Shown: positions 16,082 to 24,249 of the stretch, piece by piece
Layout: each line of letters starts with the position of its first letter
How positions within the stretch are numbered: position 1 is the first letter of the stretch
From: Candidatus Poseidoniaceae archaeon
GTDB taxonomy: Archaea > Thermoplasmatota > Poseidoniia > Poseidoniales > Poseidoniaceae
Direction of reading: 5' to 3'
Assembly: GCA_013329925.1 (NCBI GenBank)
Contig: DUJK01000121.1
Span: 1-30,723 of the forward strand
DNA length: 30,723 nt
Translations under genes and position numbers: made by a program
Notes under the pieces: generated by a model
Seen by the model: the letters and a program-made list of their open reading frames with translations, nothing else
What the model was told of the DNA's origin: nothing
Databases searched by the model: none

Positions 16082-17902
16082 ATGGCTGATAATTCAGGGC
16101 TAACCTTCCGAATGGATGCGACGAAAGGCGAAACTCGTTTTCTAAATGTGCAAATTGAAATTGAGCCACCTTTTATCAAGAGTAAACTAGAACTAAAATT
16201 TCCTAGGTGGGTTCCTGGTTCATATTTTATCAGAGAGCCCATGCAATATCTAACTGACATAAGTTGTGTACAAGGTGAAACAAACCTGAAATTTATCAGA
16301 AAAGATGTTGATGCAGTTTCAATAAAGCATGTAAATAACAAACAGAATATCATTGTAAATTATAAAATCCTAGGAATTGAATTATCAGTAAGGTCAACAC
16401 ATATCGATCATAGTCACCTTCACATGATGCCCCCATTTACTTTCTTACTGCCAACATCCGGAATTGATGAAGCAAGAATGAATTTGCCGCATAATATTTC
16501 ATTACATGCACCAAGTGGTTGGAGTCCTGCAACTCAATTAACCGCAATAAGCAGTACAGAAAATTGTCTTAGCATCAACCAAATCAAAGGCGATACATTC
16601 AATCTACAAGCCGCAAATCGAGATGAATTATTAGATGGGATAATCGAAATAAATGCAATAGATAATATTTCATTCTCAGTTGATGGTCGAACTCATATTT
16701 TGAAATTATGGGATAGTGGGGGATACCAAACCGATCAACAAATGGTCACAAAGTTTGTTGATGATATGATTAAAATGGTTAAAGAATATCATGCGCTTTT
16801 TGGAAAACCCGATTGGGGTGATTATGTAGTGATATTACAATTAACCGAATCTTCTAGAGGTGGCTTGGAACATCTCAACTCACAAACTTCAATGTTACCT
16901 AGAATTTGTTTAATATCGGGACATGAAGATGAATACAAGGACTTAGTTAGCCTATTTAGCCATGAATACTTGCATCAATGGAATGTAAAGAGATTAAGGC
17001 CTAAGAACTTTGTAGACTATGATTTAACACAAGAAGTTCATACTACCCTATTATGGTGGTTTGAAGGATGTACATCTTGGCTTGGAGATATGTTGTGCGT
17101 AAGATCTGGCGCATGGTCAGAAGAGGATTGGCGAAAAGACATGGAAAGAAAACTTGGCCGCCATACAGTAAGAAACGGTATGGCTCATGAATCTCTTGCA
17201 GAATCAAGCCATGATGCTTGGATACACCTCTATAGAAGCCACAGCTTCTCTAGAGAAATACAAATATCATACTACCTAGAAGGAGAATTGGCAATATTCT
17301 GTATTGATGCCGAGTTAAGAAAGCGATCAAAGGGAAAATATGGAATTTGCGACCTTATGGTAAGGCTATGTGAAAAATATGCAATTGGCTATCCAAATGT
17401 TGAAAGAATAGGAATCGATTATCAAGACATTCGTAAAGAATTAGTTTCCATGGAGGGGGGTAGAAATCTGGGGATTCATTTGGATAAACTAATATTCGAC
17501 AAAAAGGTTCCAGATTTAGCAAGTGCGTTTGCTTTCTATGGACTAGAATTATCTTCAAAGAAGTCAAAAGATGACAAGTTGTCATCTGCTTGGTTAGGAT
17601 TGAATCTAGCAGTTAAAAATAATCGTATAATTGTCTCATCCCACCAAAATGATTCACCACTGAGAAATCTCATCATGCCTGGTGATGAACTGATTTCTAT
17701 CGATAAAATCAGACTAAAAAACATCAAATCAATGAAGAGCATATTATCAAATTTAGACCCAGAAAAAGTAGAGCTATGTTATACTCATGAAGGGATTGTA
17801 AAAACCGATATAATTAACCTAAGAGTAGAGCCAGATTTGAAAAGCAAGGTGTCTGGGAAAGGCAATAAGAAATGGCGAGATTACATCGCTTCAAGAATCT
17901 AG
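16082..17902 (+). CDS. M61 (glycyl aminopeptidase) family peptidase with C-terminal PDZ domain
   Basis: 606 residues, the usual length for M61. The N-terminal beta domain has the family motif FPRWVPGSYFIREP (40-53). The catalytic domain has GGLEHLNS (260-267), zinc-binding HEYLH (294-298) followed by QWNVKRLRP, and E328 in LWWFEGCTSW. A PDZ-like domain (about 503-585) includes AWLGLNL and MPGDELISID. M61 enzymes are zinc aminopeptidases with preference for small residues. No signal peptide is seen, so it probably acts in the cytoplasm. It begins 8 bp after the HEAT-like gene and is likely co-transcribed with it and the PCMT-like gene. Its stop codon overlaps the stop of the convergent SerK-like gene. 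Confidence 0.93.
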   Translation: MADNSGLTFRMDATKGETRFLNVQIEIEPPFIKSKLELKFPRWVPGSYFIREPMQYLTDISCVQGETNLKFIRKDVDAVSIKHVNNKQNIIVNYKILGIELSVRSTHIDHSHLHMMPPFTFLLPTSGIDEARMNLPHNISLHAPSGWSPATQLTAISSTENCLSINQIKGDTFNLQAANRDELLDGIIEINAIDNISFSVDGRTHILKLWDSGGYQTDQQMVTKFVDDMIKMVKEYHALFGKPDWGDYVVILQLTESSRGGLEHLNSQTSMLPRICLISGHEDEYKDLVSLFSHEYLHQWNVKRLRPKNFVDYDLTQEVHTTLLWWFEGCTSWLGDMLCVRSGAWSEEDWRKDMERKLGRHTVRNGMAHESLAESSHDAWIHLYRSHSFSREIQISYYLEGELAIFCIDAELRKRSKGKYGICDLMVRLCEKYAIGYPNVERIGIDYQDIRKELVSMEGGRNLGIHLDKLIFDKKVPDLASAFAFYGLELSSKKSKDDKLSSAWLGLNLAVKNNRIIVSSHQNDSPLRNLIMPGDELISIDKIRLKNIKSMKSILSNLDPEKVELCYTHEGIVKTDIINLRVEPDLKSKVSGKGNKKWRDYIASRI

Positions 17903-18306
17903 CTTAATTCTTCTAGAGTAACTAAAATTGGTGGAAGGTCATAGATTACCACATGTTTGGTAGTTTTAGGCGGATATAATTCATTACCCAAGCACATCTC
18001 TATGACCTCTGCTTTGTCGATTGATTCAATATTAGCATTAGGCCATAATTCTAGGCTAATTAATTCTGAATTAAGATAATCAAGGCAAATGGCTGGTATC
18101 AATTTCAATCCAAGTTCTTTTGCGACCGATAACCGGTGATGTCCATCGAGTAATGCACCAGTGTGAGTGTCTACCAGTATTGGTTTGGTAAAGCCTCCCC
18201 ACCTGTTTGTCATATCAAGAAGTTTGTCTCTAGGCTTAACCTTAATTTCTTCATGTGGTTTAAGCCAATTTACAGGTACTAACTTAACGTCCTCTTCAGT
18301 CCACAT
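17899..18306 (-). CDS. ParB/sulfiredoxin-fold protein, SerK/SbnI-like (candidate serine kinase)
   Basis: 135 residues. The order of motifs matches the small ParB-like proteins that include archaeal free-serine kinase SerK and staphylococcal SbnI: WLKPHEE (14-20, candidate catalytic Glu), FTKPILVD, LLDGHHRLSVAKELG (52-66) with the DGHHR phosphate-binding motif, IPAICLDY, and YPPKTTKH (111-118). It is a stand-alone domain without a DNA-binding part, so a role in chromosome partition is unlikely. If SerK-like, it would phosphorylate free serine to O-phosphoserine for cysteine or serine metabolism. This assignment rests on motif memory and is tentative. The gene is divergent from cca across 51 bp. 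Confidence 0.68.
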   Translation of the reverse strand: MWTEEDVKLVPVNWLKPHEEIKVKPRDKLLDMTNRWGGFTKPILVDTHTGALLDGHHRLSVAKELGLKLIPAICLDYLNSELISLELWPNANIESIDKAEVIEMCLGNELYPPKTTKHVVIYDLPPILVTLEELS

Positions 18307-18357
18307 AGAACTGGGAACAGTATTTCAAGGATAATACTTTGGCAGCAACCAAAGGGA

Positions 18358-19707
18358 ATGGAGATTAGTTTGCAAAATTATGAGTTCGGCAAAGAATCTG
18401 ATTTAGATGGCATGCCGTTAACCGATAGGATTAGTGAATTTGTTGATCAATTACCACATGAATTAACCGCTGTTCTCAATAAAATTTCTTTGGCTAACGG
18501 TGGAGCATGGTTAGTGGGCGGTGCTGTTAGAGACGCGGCATTGGGGATATATCCAAATGATATCGACATTGCAACTGACCTTGAACCTGCTAGATTGCTA
18601 ACTCTTTTTCCCAACGCAATAGCGACTGGTATTGCATTTGGCACAATAACTATCAAATCGGGAGAATATCAGTTTCAAACTACAACATTAAGATCAGAAG
18701 AAAATTACTTAGATAATCGAAGACCTAACTCGGTTAATTGGGAAACTTCGTTGAAAAGTGATTTAGAAAGACGCGACTTTACCATTAACTCAATGGCAAT
18801 TGATGTGGCGAGGCGAATGCTCTACGACCCCCACAACGGCTTAACAGATTTAGATAACAAAATTATCAGATGTGTTGGAAATCCTATGCAAAGGATTTCA
18901 GAGGATGCATTAAGAATGCTTAGGGCATATCGATTTTTAGGCCATCGAGGAAATAGAGTATGGCAACTAGAAAGCCAACTTAAAATTGCGATAAAGAATA
19001 ACTCTTTCTTAATAAGAGATTTAGCCAGAGAGAGGATATGGCAGGAACTCAAGAAAATACTAAACTCAAGTGTGGCGTGTGAAATCGTTGATCAAATGCT
19101 TGAAAATGACATTCTTGATCATATTTTTGATTGCAAAATTGATAATAAATTACAGCTAAGAAATGCTCTTAGTGATTGTAAACTACTAGATTATATCTCG
19201 CTTCTAGTTGTGATTCTTAGCAACAGGCCCAATAAAGAAATCATCCAAATATGTCAATCATTAAAATTACCAAACAAGGACCTAAGAATAATTAGAAAAA
19301 TGTTAGATTATCAAGGTAGATTACCAAGTATCGAAAAGTCCGAATTAAGATTATTCCGACATCTATTATCTGAACGCTGGGAGCAACAATTGCAATATGA
19401 ATTAATTATTAGGAAAAATTTGTTGACAAATTATGGTGATATAGATTATTTCCAGATTATTTCCATTATTGAGGGGATTCAAAAGTTGAAGCCATTGAAA
19501 AAAGACCAACAAATAATTGACGGACACTGGTTAATGGCGGCAACAAATTTGCCCAAAGGTGAGCGTTTAGGTCGGCTAAAAGAGTGGTTGTATCGATTAC
19601 AAATTGAGCATGACTTATCAACGATACACGAGGTTAATGAATTACTTTGTAAGATTCAATGGCTGGATGAGGATTTCCGTTCATGGCCAAAATTGTCAAT
19701 GGTATGA
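18358..19707 (+). CDS. cca: class II tRNA nucleotidyltransferase (CCA-adding / poly(A) polymerase family)
   Basis: Adds or repairs the 3' CCA of tRNA. Class II motifs appear in order over 449 residues: WLVGGAVRD (51-59), catalytic D68 and D70 in NDIDIATD, LERRDFTINSMAID (136-149), then SEDALRMLRAYRFL (181-194) for template-free base choice, and a long helical body. No HD domain is recognised. Archaea normally have the unrelated class I enzyme, so this bacterial-type gene suggests transfer. A CCA-, CC- or A-adding enzyme or a poly(A) polymerase cannot be told apart by eye. A TATA-like ATAATACT (about 18331-18338) is about 24 bp before the ATG. A later in-frame ATG exists at residue 19. Confidence 0.88.
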   Translation: MEISLQNYEFGKESDLDGMPLTDRISEFVDQLPHELTAVLNKISLANGGAWLVGGAVRDAALGIYPNDIDIATDLEPARLLTLFPNAIATGIAFGTITIKSGEYQFQTTTLRSEENYLDNRRPNSVNWETSLKSDLERRDFTINSMAIDVARRMLYDPHNGLTDLDNKIIRCVGNPMQRISEDALRMLRAYRFLGHRGNRVWQLESQLKIAIKNNSFLIRDLARERIWQELKKILNSSVACEIVDQMLENDILDHIFDCKIDNKLQLRNALSDCKLLDYISLLVVILSNRPNKEIIQICQSLKLPNKDLRIIRKMLDYQGRLPSIEKSELRLFRHLLSERWEQQLQYELIIRKNLLTNYGDIDYFQIISIIEGIQKLKPLKKDQQIIDGHWLMAATNLPKGERLGRLKEWLYRLQIEHDLSTIHEVNELLCKIQWLDEDFRSWPKLSMV

Positions 19708-19746
19708 AGGCACCAAATTGAATAAGATGAATTCCCACGGATTATC

Positions 19747-20823
19747 ATGTTCAGTGGACGAATCTCAGAAATGGTTGCTAAGCAAATTGAAAATAAAATT
19801 GCCGAAAGGGGTGATTTGACTTCTCTAAGTGATTCTGAATTATCACAATTGGCGATTGAATTTGTTGGCGATGCACCGCCTTCGCATGTTCCTAGAGAAA
19901 CAGTAATTCAAATTCTATCACAACAACCAGAAATCACCGCATGGCGCTCCCAGATTGCCGATAAAGCAAAAAAGGCTGCACAAGAAAAAGTGTCTCAAAT
20001 AGTTTCCAATGTAGACCCTAGGATGGCTGAAATGATTAAACAACAATTTGGCCAATGGCTACAAAACTCCGGCCTGACAACTGCTGAAATAACCACGAAA
20101 ATTGACACCAATAGTGATGGCATGCTGAGCCGTAATGAATTGAATAATTTTATCGAAAACTTATCTGGAAGTAAGCCACCAGAGTGGGTATCTGATACAG
20201 TGATCTCGATATTAGATGTTGATGGAAATGGCGTAATTGAAGTCCAAGAATTGTGGGCATATCTTGAATCCATAGGTTTTGAGAAACCCGTAATTGTTGA
20301 CCCTATTGCCGAGGAAGAAGTTAAACAAACAATAGACGAAGAAGAGTTCGAGGAAATGCTTGAAGAGATTGAAACTCCACCAGTTGAAATAAATGAAGAA
20401 CCGGTTTTGGAAGAAATAGAACTCTCGAATGATATTCATCAAGAACAAGTTGAAATTGAACTAGAGGAACAAACACCTTCTGTTACTACCTCTATAGAAA
20501 AAACAATTGAGACTTTACAGTCAACTAGACTCCATAGTGAAGCAAACTCTGTAATAGATGCTTCAGAACCTGGTAGATGCTCACTAAGCATCCAAAGGGT
20601 TGAGAGGAATCTAATGGTTATGGATAATTATCGTGGGGGTATGACAATAGTTGGAGTCTTGGATAATGGACCTTATAGTGTGTCTGTATTATTCGAGCCT
20701 GAATACAACGATATTATAGAGAATTCAGCAGGTAAAACAGCTAACTTTATTGGAAAGTTACATGAATGGTCTAGTGGTCTTAGAGAGGCTAAATTAAAAG
20801 GCACCGACTTGCAAATAAACTAG
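19747..20823 (+). CDS. EF-hand pair protein, soluble, function unknown
   Basis: 358 residues without signal peptide or membrane helix. A helical N-terminus (1-108) is followed by two canonical EF-hand loops: DTNSDGMLSRNE (120-131) and DVDGNGVIEVQE (157-168). Both have all six calcium-coordinating positions, and each lies between helices, as in a calmodulin lobe. Residues 185-255 form a very acidic linker. The last 95 residues make a beta-rich domain (RCSLSIQRVERNLMVM, MTIVGVLD, YSVSVLFEPEY). Calcium-responsive EF-hand pairs are rare in archaea, and an intracellular one suggests a sensor or a scaffold. The gene is 39 bp after cca on the same strand and ends two bases before the convergent acyl-CoA dehydrogenase. 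Confidence 0.82.
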   Translation: MFSGRISEMVAKQIENKIAERGDLTSLSDSELSQLAIEFVGDAPPSHVPRETVIQILSQQPEITAWRSQIADKAKKAAQEKVSQIVSNVDPRMAEMIKQQFGQWLQNSGLTTAEITTKIDTNSDGMLSRNELNNFIENLSGSKPPEWVSDTVISILDVDGNGVIEVQELWAYLESIGFEKPVIVDPIAEEEVKQTIDEEEFEEMLEEIETPPVEINEEPVLEEIELSNDIHQEQVEIELEEQTPSVTTSIEKTIETLQSTRLHSEANSVIDASEPGRCSLSIQRVERNLMVMDNYRGGMTIVGVLDNGPYSVSVLFEPEYNDIIENSAGKTANFIGKLHEWSSGLREAKLKGTDLQIN

Positions 20824-20825
20824 AT

Positions 20826-21995
20826 TTATTTTAAAGATCGAGCTATCACAATTCTCTGTACTTCTTGGGTACCTTCGTAAATTTGAGTTATTTTGGCATC
20901 ACGGAAGAATCTTTCAACTGGGAATTCCTTGGTGTAGCCATAACCTCCAAGCACTTGTATGGCTCTTTCTGTTACCCACATTGCGGTATCACCAGCATAT
21001 AGTTTAGCCATACTAGCCTCTTGCGTATGTCGTTTGCCACCGTTTTCATAGTGCTCTTGTTTAGCCCAAGATGCTCGATAGACTAATTGTCTGGCGGCTT
21101 CTATCCTGGTTGCCATGTCCGCCAAGTAGGACATTATCATTTGGTGATGAGCTATTGGTTTACCAAATGCTTCTCTTTCATGAGCGTAATTAAGGGCGGA
21201 TTCGTAAGCCCCTTGGGCAATTCCTAATGCTTGAGCTGCAATACCGATTCTACTGTTATCTAAAGCATTCATAGCAATAGGAAATCCATTGCCAATACCT
21301 TTTAGCACATTTTCAACAGGTACTTTACAATCATTGAGTACTAACGTACATGTGTCGGATGATCTAATACCCAACTTGTCCTCTTTCTTACCGACGTTAA
21401 ATCCTTCAAAGGTTGATTCTACGATAAATGCAGTTGTTCCGCCGTGCCTCTTTGTACCGTAATCAGGGTGATCAACATCCTTAGCAAACAGAACCAAAAT
21501 TTTGGCTTGTGCACCATTAGTAACCCACATCTTTTCACCGTTTAGAATAAAATGTGAACCATCTTCAGATAGTTTTGCCTTGCAAATCATTGCTGCTGCA
21601 TCGGTTCCTGCACCTGCTTCGGATAGTGAGTAAGCACCTACTTCGCCAGCTGCGAGCCTTGGCAAATACTTTGATTTCTGTTGTTCATCACCATGTAGCG
21701 ATATGGTTTTTGCGCATAGACCGACATGGACGCAAAACATAACACCAAACGATGGATCAACTCTTGACAGTTCTTCCACAATTATAGATTCTGATATATC
21801 GTCGACTGGAGAACCACCGTAATCTTCAGGAATAGTAACACCCTGTAGGCCGTATTCTAGAAATTGTTGCCATTCTTCTGATGGAGGTTGTTGATTGCTA
21901 TCTCTGTGCTCGACTGTAGGTGCTAAAACCGTTTCCGCAAAGTCTCTAACTAGTTCTCTAATCATTTGTTGTTCATCGCTTTCTGCGTAATCCAT
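20826..21995 (-). CDS. acyl-CoA dehydrogenase
   Basis: FAD enzyme that makes the alpha,beta double bond in acyl-CoA during fatty acid or branched amino acid breakdown, passing electrons to ETF. Of 389 residues, AYSLSEAGAGTDAA (121-134) and FILNGEKMWVTNGA (149-162) are the FAD-contacting signatures. QVLGGYGYTKEFPVER precedes the catalytic base E374 in QIYEGTQEVQR, the position used by short/medium-chain enzymes. The frame is open to a TTG seven codons earlier, but ATG at 21995, preceded by GGGGAGAG, is the natural start. The exact acyl substrate cannot be read from the sequence. No ETF or thiolase is in the window. Confidence 0.95.
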   Translation of the reverse strand: MDYAESDEQQMIRELVRDFAETVLAPTVEHRDSNQQPPSEEWQQFLEYGLQGVTIPEDYGGSPVDDISESIIVEELSRVDPSFGVMFCVHVGLCAKTISLHGDEQQKSKYLPRLAAGEVGAYSLSEAGAGTDAAAMICKAKLSEDGSHFILNGEKMWVTNGAQAKILVLFAKDVDHPDYGTKRHGGTTAFIVESTFEGFNVGKKEDKLGIRSSDTCTLVLNDCKVPVENVLKGIGNGFPIAMNALDNSRIGIAAQALGIAQGAYESALNYAHEREAFGKPIAHHQMIMSYLADMATRIEAARQLVYRASWAKQEHYENGGKRHTQEASMAKLYAGDTAMWVTERAIQVLGGYGYTKEFPVERFFRDAKITQIYEGTQEVQRIVIARSLK

Positions 21996-22100
21996 GACTC
22001 TCCCCAGTATATCCAAAAGGCCAACTCACTTAACCCGTTTGCTTAGAGAAAATGGCGTTTTTCCCAAATTGTTCATATAGGATGCCCATGAGCCGCGCTT

Positions 22101-22106
22101 AGGAGG
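22101..22106 (+). promoter_or_regulatory. Shine-Dalgarno site deciding a TTG start
   Basis: AGGAGG lies 7 bases before the TTG at 22114 and there is no in-frame ATG near the N-terminus, so this site fixes the start of the GcvH-like protein. A TATA-like CATATAG (about 22073-22079) would place the mRNA start just upstream. Confidence 0.65.
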
Positions 22107-22113
22107 AATCATT

Positions 22114-22515
22114 TTGGATGAAGAAACCGTTGAATTTAATGTAGCACATAATAGGAAATACTCTACTGATCACTTATGGTATCAAGAGAAAGATGACCGT
22201 TTGATGATTGGCGTGAGTGAATTCCTAAAATTAGAGATTGGAGAAGTACTGAGAATAATTTTGCCCCAAGCCGAGACCGAGGTTGATGAAGGCGATGGGA
22301 TGTTTTCAATATGGACTGCAGAAGAAAAGAAGCCATTCCCTGCGCCATTCTCAGGGCTGATTGCCGAAGTTAATGGCGAAGTAGAAATCAATCCAGATTT
22401 GGCTAATGATTCAGCCTATGACCTGGGTTGGGTTATTATCCTAGAACCTCACAATTTAGATTTAGAATTATTATTAGACCCGGATGAATATGTCGAATAT
22501 CTTGCAGAACTTTGA
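22114..22515 (+). CDS. GcvH-like (glycine cleavage H / lipoyl-domain fold) protein lacking the usual lipoyl lysine
   Basis: 133 residues aligning along their length with H protein: YSTDHLWYQ (16-24), IGVSEFLKLEIGEVLRIILP (32-51), then AEVNGEVEINPDLANDSAYDLGWVIIL (84-110). H protein carries lipoate on the Lys of ESVKA. When this copy is aligned through APFSG (77-81) with the canonical sPvSG, the lipoyl site is occupied by Glu70, in TAEEKK (68-73). The nearest lysines are K72 and K73. It is therefore either not lipoylated or modified at a shifted residue. No gcvP, gcvT or lipoate ligase is nearby. Its stop overlaps the start of hpt (TGATG), so the two are translated together. Confidence 0.8.
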   Translation: MDEETVEFNVAHNRKYSTDHLWYQEKDDRLMIGVSEFLKLEIGEVLRIILPQAETEVDEGDGMFSIWTAEEKKPFPAPFSGLIAEVNGEVEINPDLANDSAYDLGWVIILEPHNLDLELLLDPDEYVEYLAEL

Positions 22516-23102
22516 TGGCACAGGTGACCATCATGGAAGAAATTGAAGTCTTAAAGCAGAGTTTCATCAAGGCTCCAATTATTTGGAAAGGCGATTATCC
22601 TTATTTTATCCATCCAATCACGGACGGAGTTCCAAGATTAGAACCCGATGTCCTCAAGGCTATTATTGAACTCTCAGTTCCTTTGATAGACTGGCAAAGT
22701 GTTGATATGATTCTTGGAATTGAAGCAATGGGTCTTCCTCTAATGGCACCACTATCAATGAGAACTGGAATCCCCATGGTAATTGCTCGAAAACGTCAAT
22801 ATGATCTAAAAGGTGAAATCGAAATCAACCAAGAAACCGGTTATTCAAAAGGAAGCATATTCCTTAATGACATCAAGCAAGGTGAAAATTTAGTGATTAT
22901 AGATGACGTATTATCAACTGGTGGAACCATCAGATCAGTCATCGAAGGAGTGAATAAAACTGGTGCAGTAATTCAAAACATCGTAGTTGTTGTTGAAAAA
23001 GGACCAGGTATGGCAGCTCTTCAGAAGGATTATCCAGAAATAAGGTTCGATTCCTTAGTAAAACTAGAGATGGATGGAGAAAGGGTTGTCATTCTTGACT
23101 GA
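22515..23102 (+). CDS. hpt: hypoxanthine/guanine phosphoribosyltransferase, archaeal type
   Basis: Purine salvage enzyme making IMP/GMP from the base and PRPP. The archaeal Hpt pattern is extensive: APIIWKGDYPYFIHPITDG (20-38), LGIEAMGLPL, IPMVIARKRQYDLKGE (86-101), NQETGYSKGSIFLN and the PRPP loop VIIDDVLSTGGT (127-138). ATG at 22515 shares a base with the stop of the preceding gene (195 residues). ATG at 22533 (MEEIEVLKQSFIKAP) is an alternative that fits the usual family N-terminus better. The gene is followed after 12 bases by dph2. Confidence 0.93.
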   Translation: MAQVTIMEEIEVLKQSFIKAPIIWKGDYPYFIHPITDGVPRLEPDVLKAIIELSVPLIDWQSVDMILGIEAMGLPLMAPLSMRTGIPMVIARKRQYDLKGEIEINQETGYSKGSIFLNDIKQGENLVIIDDVLSTGGTIRSVIEGVNKTGAVIQNIVVVVEKGPGMAALQKDYPEIRFDSLVKLEMDGERVVILD

Positions 23103-23114
23103 GGAAGTGATTTA

Positions 23115-24224
23115 TTGGATTTAAACAGGCACGACTTTAAGTTAGATGATTTGGTTGAAAAAATAAAATTAAACGACAACCGTTTAATTGCTTTACAAGT
23201 ACCTGAAGGCCTAAAAATGCAAGCTCTTGAAATGATGGATGAAATTGAAACTGAAACAAGTGCAAAGGTTGTCTTAGCCGCAGACCCATGCTACGGTGCT
23301 TGTGATTTAGTGCATGATAAAATGAAAATGATGGGCATAGAACTAGTTGCTCATATGGGACATTCACAAATGAACATTGATTCAGGCATGCCAACTGAAT
23401 TCATTGATGTGACATATGATGGTGACCCTGAATTAAAACCTGTAATACCGACTCTAAACAAACATCTTGCTATGGCTAGAGAAAGAATGGCAAATCAGCA
23501 TGACAATGCAACACTTTCAGAAGAAGCAGCACAAGAAAAATTCATGGACGCGGTTGGAAGAATGGCTCCCCTAACCGATACAAAACTTGGCTTGGTCGGA
23601 TCAATACAGCACTTACATCTACTGCCTGACTTCCACGATAGGCTTGAAGCTGCAGGCTATGATGTTACTATTCCAATTGGTGGAGCAAGACTATCATTCC
23701 CAGGTCAAGTACTCGGCTGTAATTATTCTGGTGACGATCCAAGTATTGGACATTACCTGTTTTTGGGTTCGGGAGATTTCCATCCAATTGGTTTAGTTCT
23801 TCATACTGGAAAACCATTGGCAATGCTCGATCCATACTCTGGAGATGCGCAAGAAATGTCATTTGAAAGAATTGAAAGAATACTTAGACAGCGGTTCGGC
23901 TTGATAATGTCTAGCCAAGACTGTCAGTCTTTTGGCATATTGATTGGTGAAAAACCTGGACAAATGAGAAGAACGCTTGCTTTGAGAATGAAAAGAATGT
24001 TAGAAAAACATGGTAAAAAAGGTTACTTATTAGCACTCGAACATATCGGCCCTGAGTTAATTGATTTCTATCCTGTTGACGCTTTTGTCAATACTGCATG
24101 CCCTAGAATTGCTATTGATGATGCGGTAAGATATCGAAAACCGCTGATTACTCCATTTGAATTAGAAGTTGCTCTGGGTGAGAAGAAATGGGAAACTGGA
24201 TATATGTTTGATGAGATTCCTTGA
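23115..24224 (+). CDS. dph2: 2-(3-amino-3-carboxypropyl)histidine synthase (diphthamide biosynthesis)
   Basis: Noncanonical radical SAM enzyme that transfers the 3-amino-3-carboxypropyl group of SAM to the target His of elongation factor 2, the first step of diphthamide synthesis. Of 369 residues, the three cluster cysteines spread over the three domains are visible: C59 in DPCYGACD, C202 in VLGCNYSG and C329 in NTACPRIAID. PEGLKMQA (30-37) and the SPxxG-like loop regions also fit. A segment of about 30 charged residues (118-150) looks inserted relative to other archaeal Dph2. The start is a TTG with GAGGAAG 8-10 bases upstream; no ATG fits the N-terminus as well. Confidence 0.93.
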   Translation: MDLNRHDFKLDDLVEKIKLNDNRLIALQVPEGLKMQALEMMDEIETETSAKVVLAADPCYGACDLVHDKMKMMGIELVAHMGHSQMNIDSGMPTEFIDVTYDGDPELKPVIPTLNKHLAMARERMANQHDNATLSEEAAQEKFMDAVGRMAPLTDTKLGLVGSIQHLHLLPDFHDRLEAAGYDVTIPIGGARLSFPGQVLGCNYSGDDPSIGHYLFLGSGDFHPIGLVLHTGKPLAMLDPYSGDAQEMSFERIERILRQRFGLIMSSQDCQSFGILIGEKPGQMRRTLALRMKRMLEKHGKKGYLLALEHIGPELIDFYPVDAFVNTACPRIAIDDAVRYRKPLITPFELEVALGEKKWETGYMFDEIP

Positions 24225-24249
24225 CCGATAAAATATCCATTATTTCACA

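Noticed and set aside
17899..18306. ParB chromosome-partition protein
   Set aside because: Only the ParB-like fold is present, with no DNA-binding domain and no parA neighbour.
19604..19819. 71-residue frame bridging cca and the EF-hand gene
   Set aside because: Overlaps the ends of two real genes in another frame and resembles nothing.
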